A stretch of 6,388 nt of DNA. Source: CAZVAR01 sp964625225. Its GTDB lineage: Bacteria > Pseudomonadota > Alphaproteobacteria > JAJUGE01. Location: contig CAZVAR010000176.1 in the NCBI GenBank assembly GCA_964625225.1, positions 1 through 6,388 on the forward strand, in the 5' to 3' direction. Numbering within the stretch: the stretch's first letter is position 1; every line of letters begins with the position of its first letter. The notes under the pieces were generated by a model. That model was given only the letters and a program-made list of their open reading frames with translations, ran no database searches and was not told the origin of the DNA. Shown here piece by piece: positions 5,755 to 6,388 of this stretch. The translations under genes and the position numbers were made by a program.

Positions 5755-6228
5755 ATGGCGCAACCATCCGGCGCCCCCGGCCGGGTGGTCGCGCAGAACC
5801 GCCGGGCCCGGCACGAATATTTCATCGACGAGACCCTCGAGGCCGGCATCGTGCTGACCGGCAGCGAGGTCAAGTCGTTGCGCGCCAACCGCGGCAGCAT
5901 CAACGAGGCGCATGCCGGCGAACGCGACGGCGAGATCTGGCTCTACAACGCGCACATCCCGGAATACGGCCCGGCCAAGCATTTCGGCCACGAGCCGCGC
6001 CGCGTCCGCAAGCTGCTCCTGCACAAGCGCGAGATCGACAAGCTGATCGGCGCGATCCGCCGCGAGGGCGCCACCCTGGTGCCGCTCTCGCTGTACTTCA
6101 ACGATCGCGGCGTGGCGAAGGTGCAGCTCGGCCTCGTCCGCGGCAAGCGCAAGGCCGACAAGCGCGCCGCGATCAAGGAGCGGGACTGGCAGCGCGACAA
6201 GGCCCGACTGATGCGCGCGCGCGGGTGA
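5755..6228 (+). CDS. smpB: SsrA (tmRNA)-binding protein SmpB
   Basis: SmpB binds the tRNA-like part of tmRNA and brings it to stalled ribosomes, where the unfinished protein is tagged for degradation and the ribosome released. The 157-residue length is typical. The N-terminal signature NRRARHEYFIDETLEAGIVL (15-34) leads into TGSEVKSLRANRGS (35-48), which belongs to the beta-barrel core. RRVRKLLLHKREIDKL (82-97) follows, then VQLGLVRGKRKADKR (123-137). The basic tail AAIKERDWQRDKARLMR (138-154) is the part that becomes helical in the decoding path of the ribosome. All expected sections are present and the gene looks intact. The tmRNA gene ssrA is not in this window. It is probably transcribed with dapA (28-base gap, own strong ribosome binding site). 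It converges on a flavoprotein gene 27 bases downstream of its stop. Confidence 0.97.
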   Translation: MAQPSGAPGRVVAQNRRARHEYFIDETLEAGIVLTGSEVKSLRANRGSINEAHAGERDGEIWLYNAHIPEYGPAKHFGHEPRRVRKLLLHKREIDKLIGAIRREGATLVPLSLYFNDRGVAKVQLGLVRGKRKADKRAAIKERDWQRDKARLMRARG

Positions 6229-6237
6229 CGGCCCGGC

Positions 6238-6255
6238 GGCCGCGGTCCTGCGGTC
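6238..6255. terminator. Possible bidirectional hairpin between smpB and the flavoprotein gene
   Basis: Bases 6238-6244 can pair with 6249-6255, giving a 7-pair stem with two G-U pairs and the loop GTCC. It lies in the 27-base gap between two convergent stop codons, where a shared terminator would be expected. There is no T-run on either side, so an intrinsic terminator is not demonstrated; Rho-dependent termination is equally possible. Confidence 0.28.
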
Positions 6256-6388
6256 TCACGCTCCCGCTGCGTTTCGCCCCGCGATCCGCCCGAACACCGC
6301 ACCCGACATCAGTCCCGTCCCGCCGGGATAGTTGCCGTGGAAGATGTTGCCGACCATCTCGCCGCAGGCGAGCTTCGTCCGGGTCGGG
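6256..6388 (-). CDS. C-terminal end of an FAD-dependent dehydrogenase (TcuA / fumarate reductase flavoprotein family)
   Basis: Only the last 43 codons are in the window; the gene enters from the right edge and ends with TGA at 6256-6258. The visible sequence LACGEMVGNIFHGNYPGG (residues 6-23 of the fragment) followed by TGLMSGAVFGRIAGRNAA is the C-terminal FAD-binding segment of the family. In these flavoproteins a CGE or AGE motif leads to a glycine-rich turn and a closing helix that contacts the flavin. The NYPGG form, rather than the NRLGG usual in succinate dehydrogenase and fumarate reductase, recalls FAD-dependent tricarballylate dehydrogenases (TcuA) and related FAD-binding dehydrogenases. 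The substrate cannot be decided from so short a piece. It converges on smpB and is probably regulated separately. Confidence 0.72.
   Translation of the reverse strand, partial: PTRTKLACGEMVGNIFHGNYPGGTGLMSGAVFGRIAGRNAAGA

Noticed and set aside
4677..5903. Long open frame on the - strand, antisense to dapA and continuous with the HAD gene (637 codons in total)
   Set aside because: Only the last 228 residues show HAD motifs. The upstream part mirrors dapA, has an Arg/Asp/His-rich composition typical of GC-rich antisense shadows, and the strong ribosome binding site is at 4676.

Overview
The window is GC-rich, gene-dense bacterial chromosome. The gene content, protein style and the dapA-smpB pairing suggest an alphaproteobacterium, probably of the Rhodospirillales type. 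That placement is an inference from general familiarity with these families, not from a search. Eight protein genes are supported, two of them cut by the window edges. I see no RNA genes, mobile elements, CRISPR arrays or phage genes. No gap between genes exceeds 170 bases.

Left block (+ strand, 1-2090): the 3' part of znuC (ATPase) is followed after 9 bases by znuB (membrane permease); together they are the inner-membrane part of a high-affinity zinc importer. A 71-base gap with a possible weak promoter then leads to a 181-residue protein that I do not recognise.

Middle block (- strand, 4676 down to 2104): three closely packed genes read as one operon. They encode a type II haloacid dehalogenase-like HAD hydrolase, a serine alpha/beta-hydrolase (4-base gap) and a PLP-dependent threonine/serine dehydratase (41-base overlap). 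The block converges on the unknown gene, with only 13 bases between the two stop codons.

Right block (+ strand, 4845-6228): a 168-base divergent promoter region separates the HAD gene from dapA, the first committed enzyme of lysine/diaminopimelate synthesis. dapA is followed after 28 bases by smpB, the tmRNA partner of ribosome rescue. smpB converges on the C-terminal end of a flavoprotein gene of the tricarballylate dehydrogenase / fumarate reductase family, which runs out of the window on the - strand.

Most of the window is ordinary housekeeping and metabolic sequence, and I found no convincing new multi-gene system. The points most worth a second look are the unrecognised 181-residue protein behind znuB, the unexplained HAD / hydrolase / dehydratase operon, inverted repeats in the divergent promoter region, and a DapA whose lysine-inhibition site is almost fully conserved.
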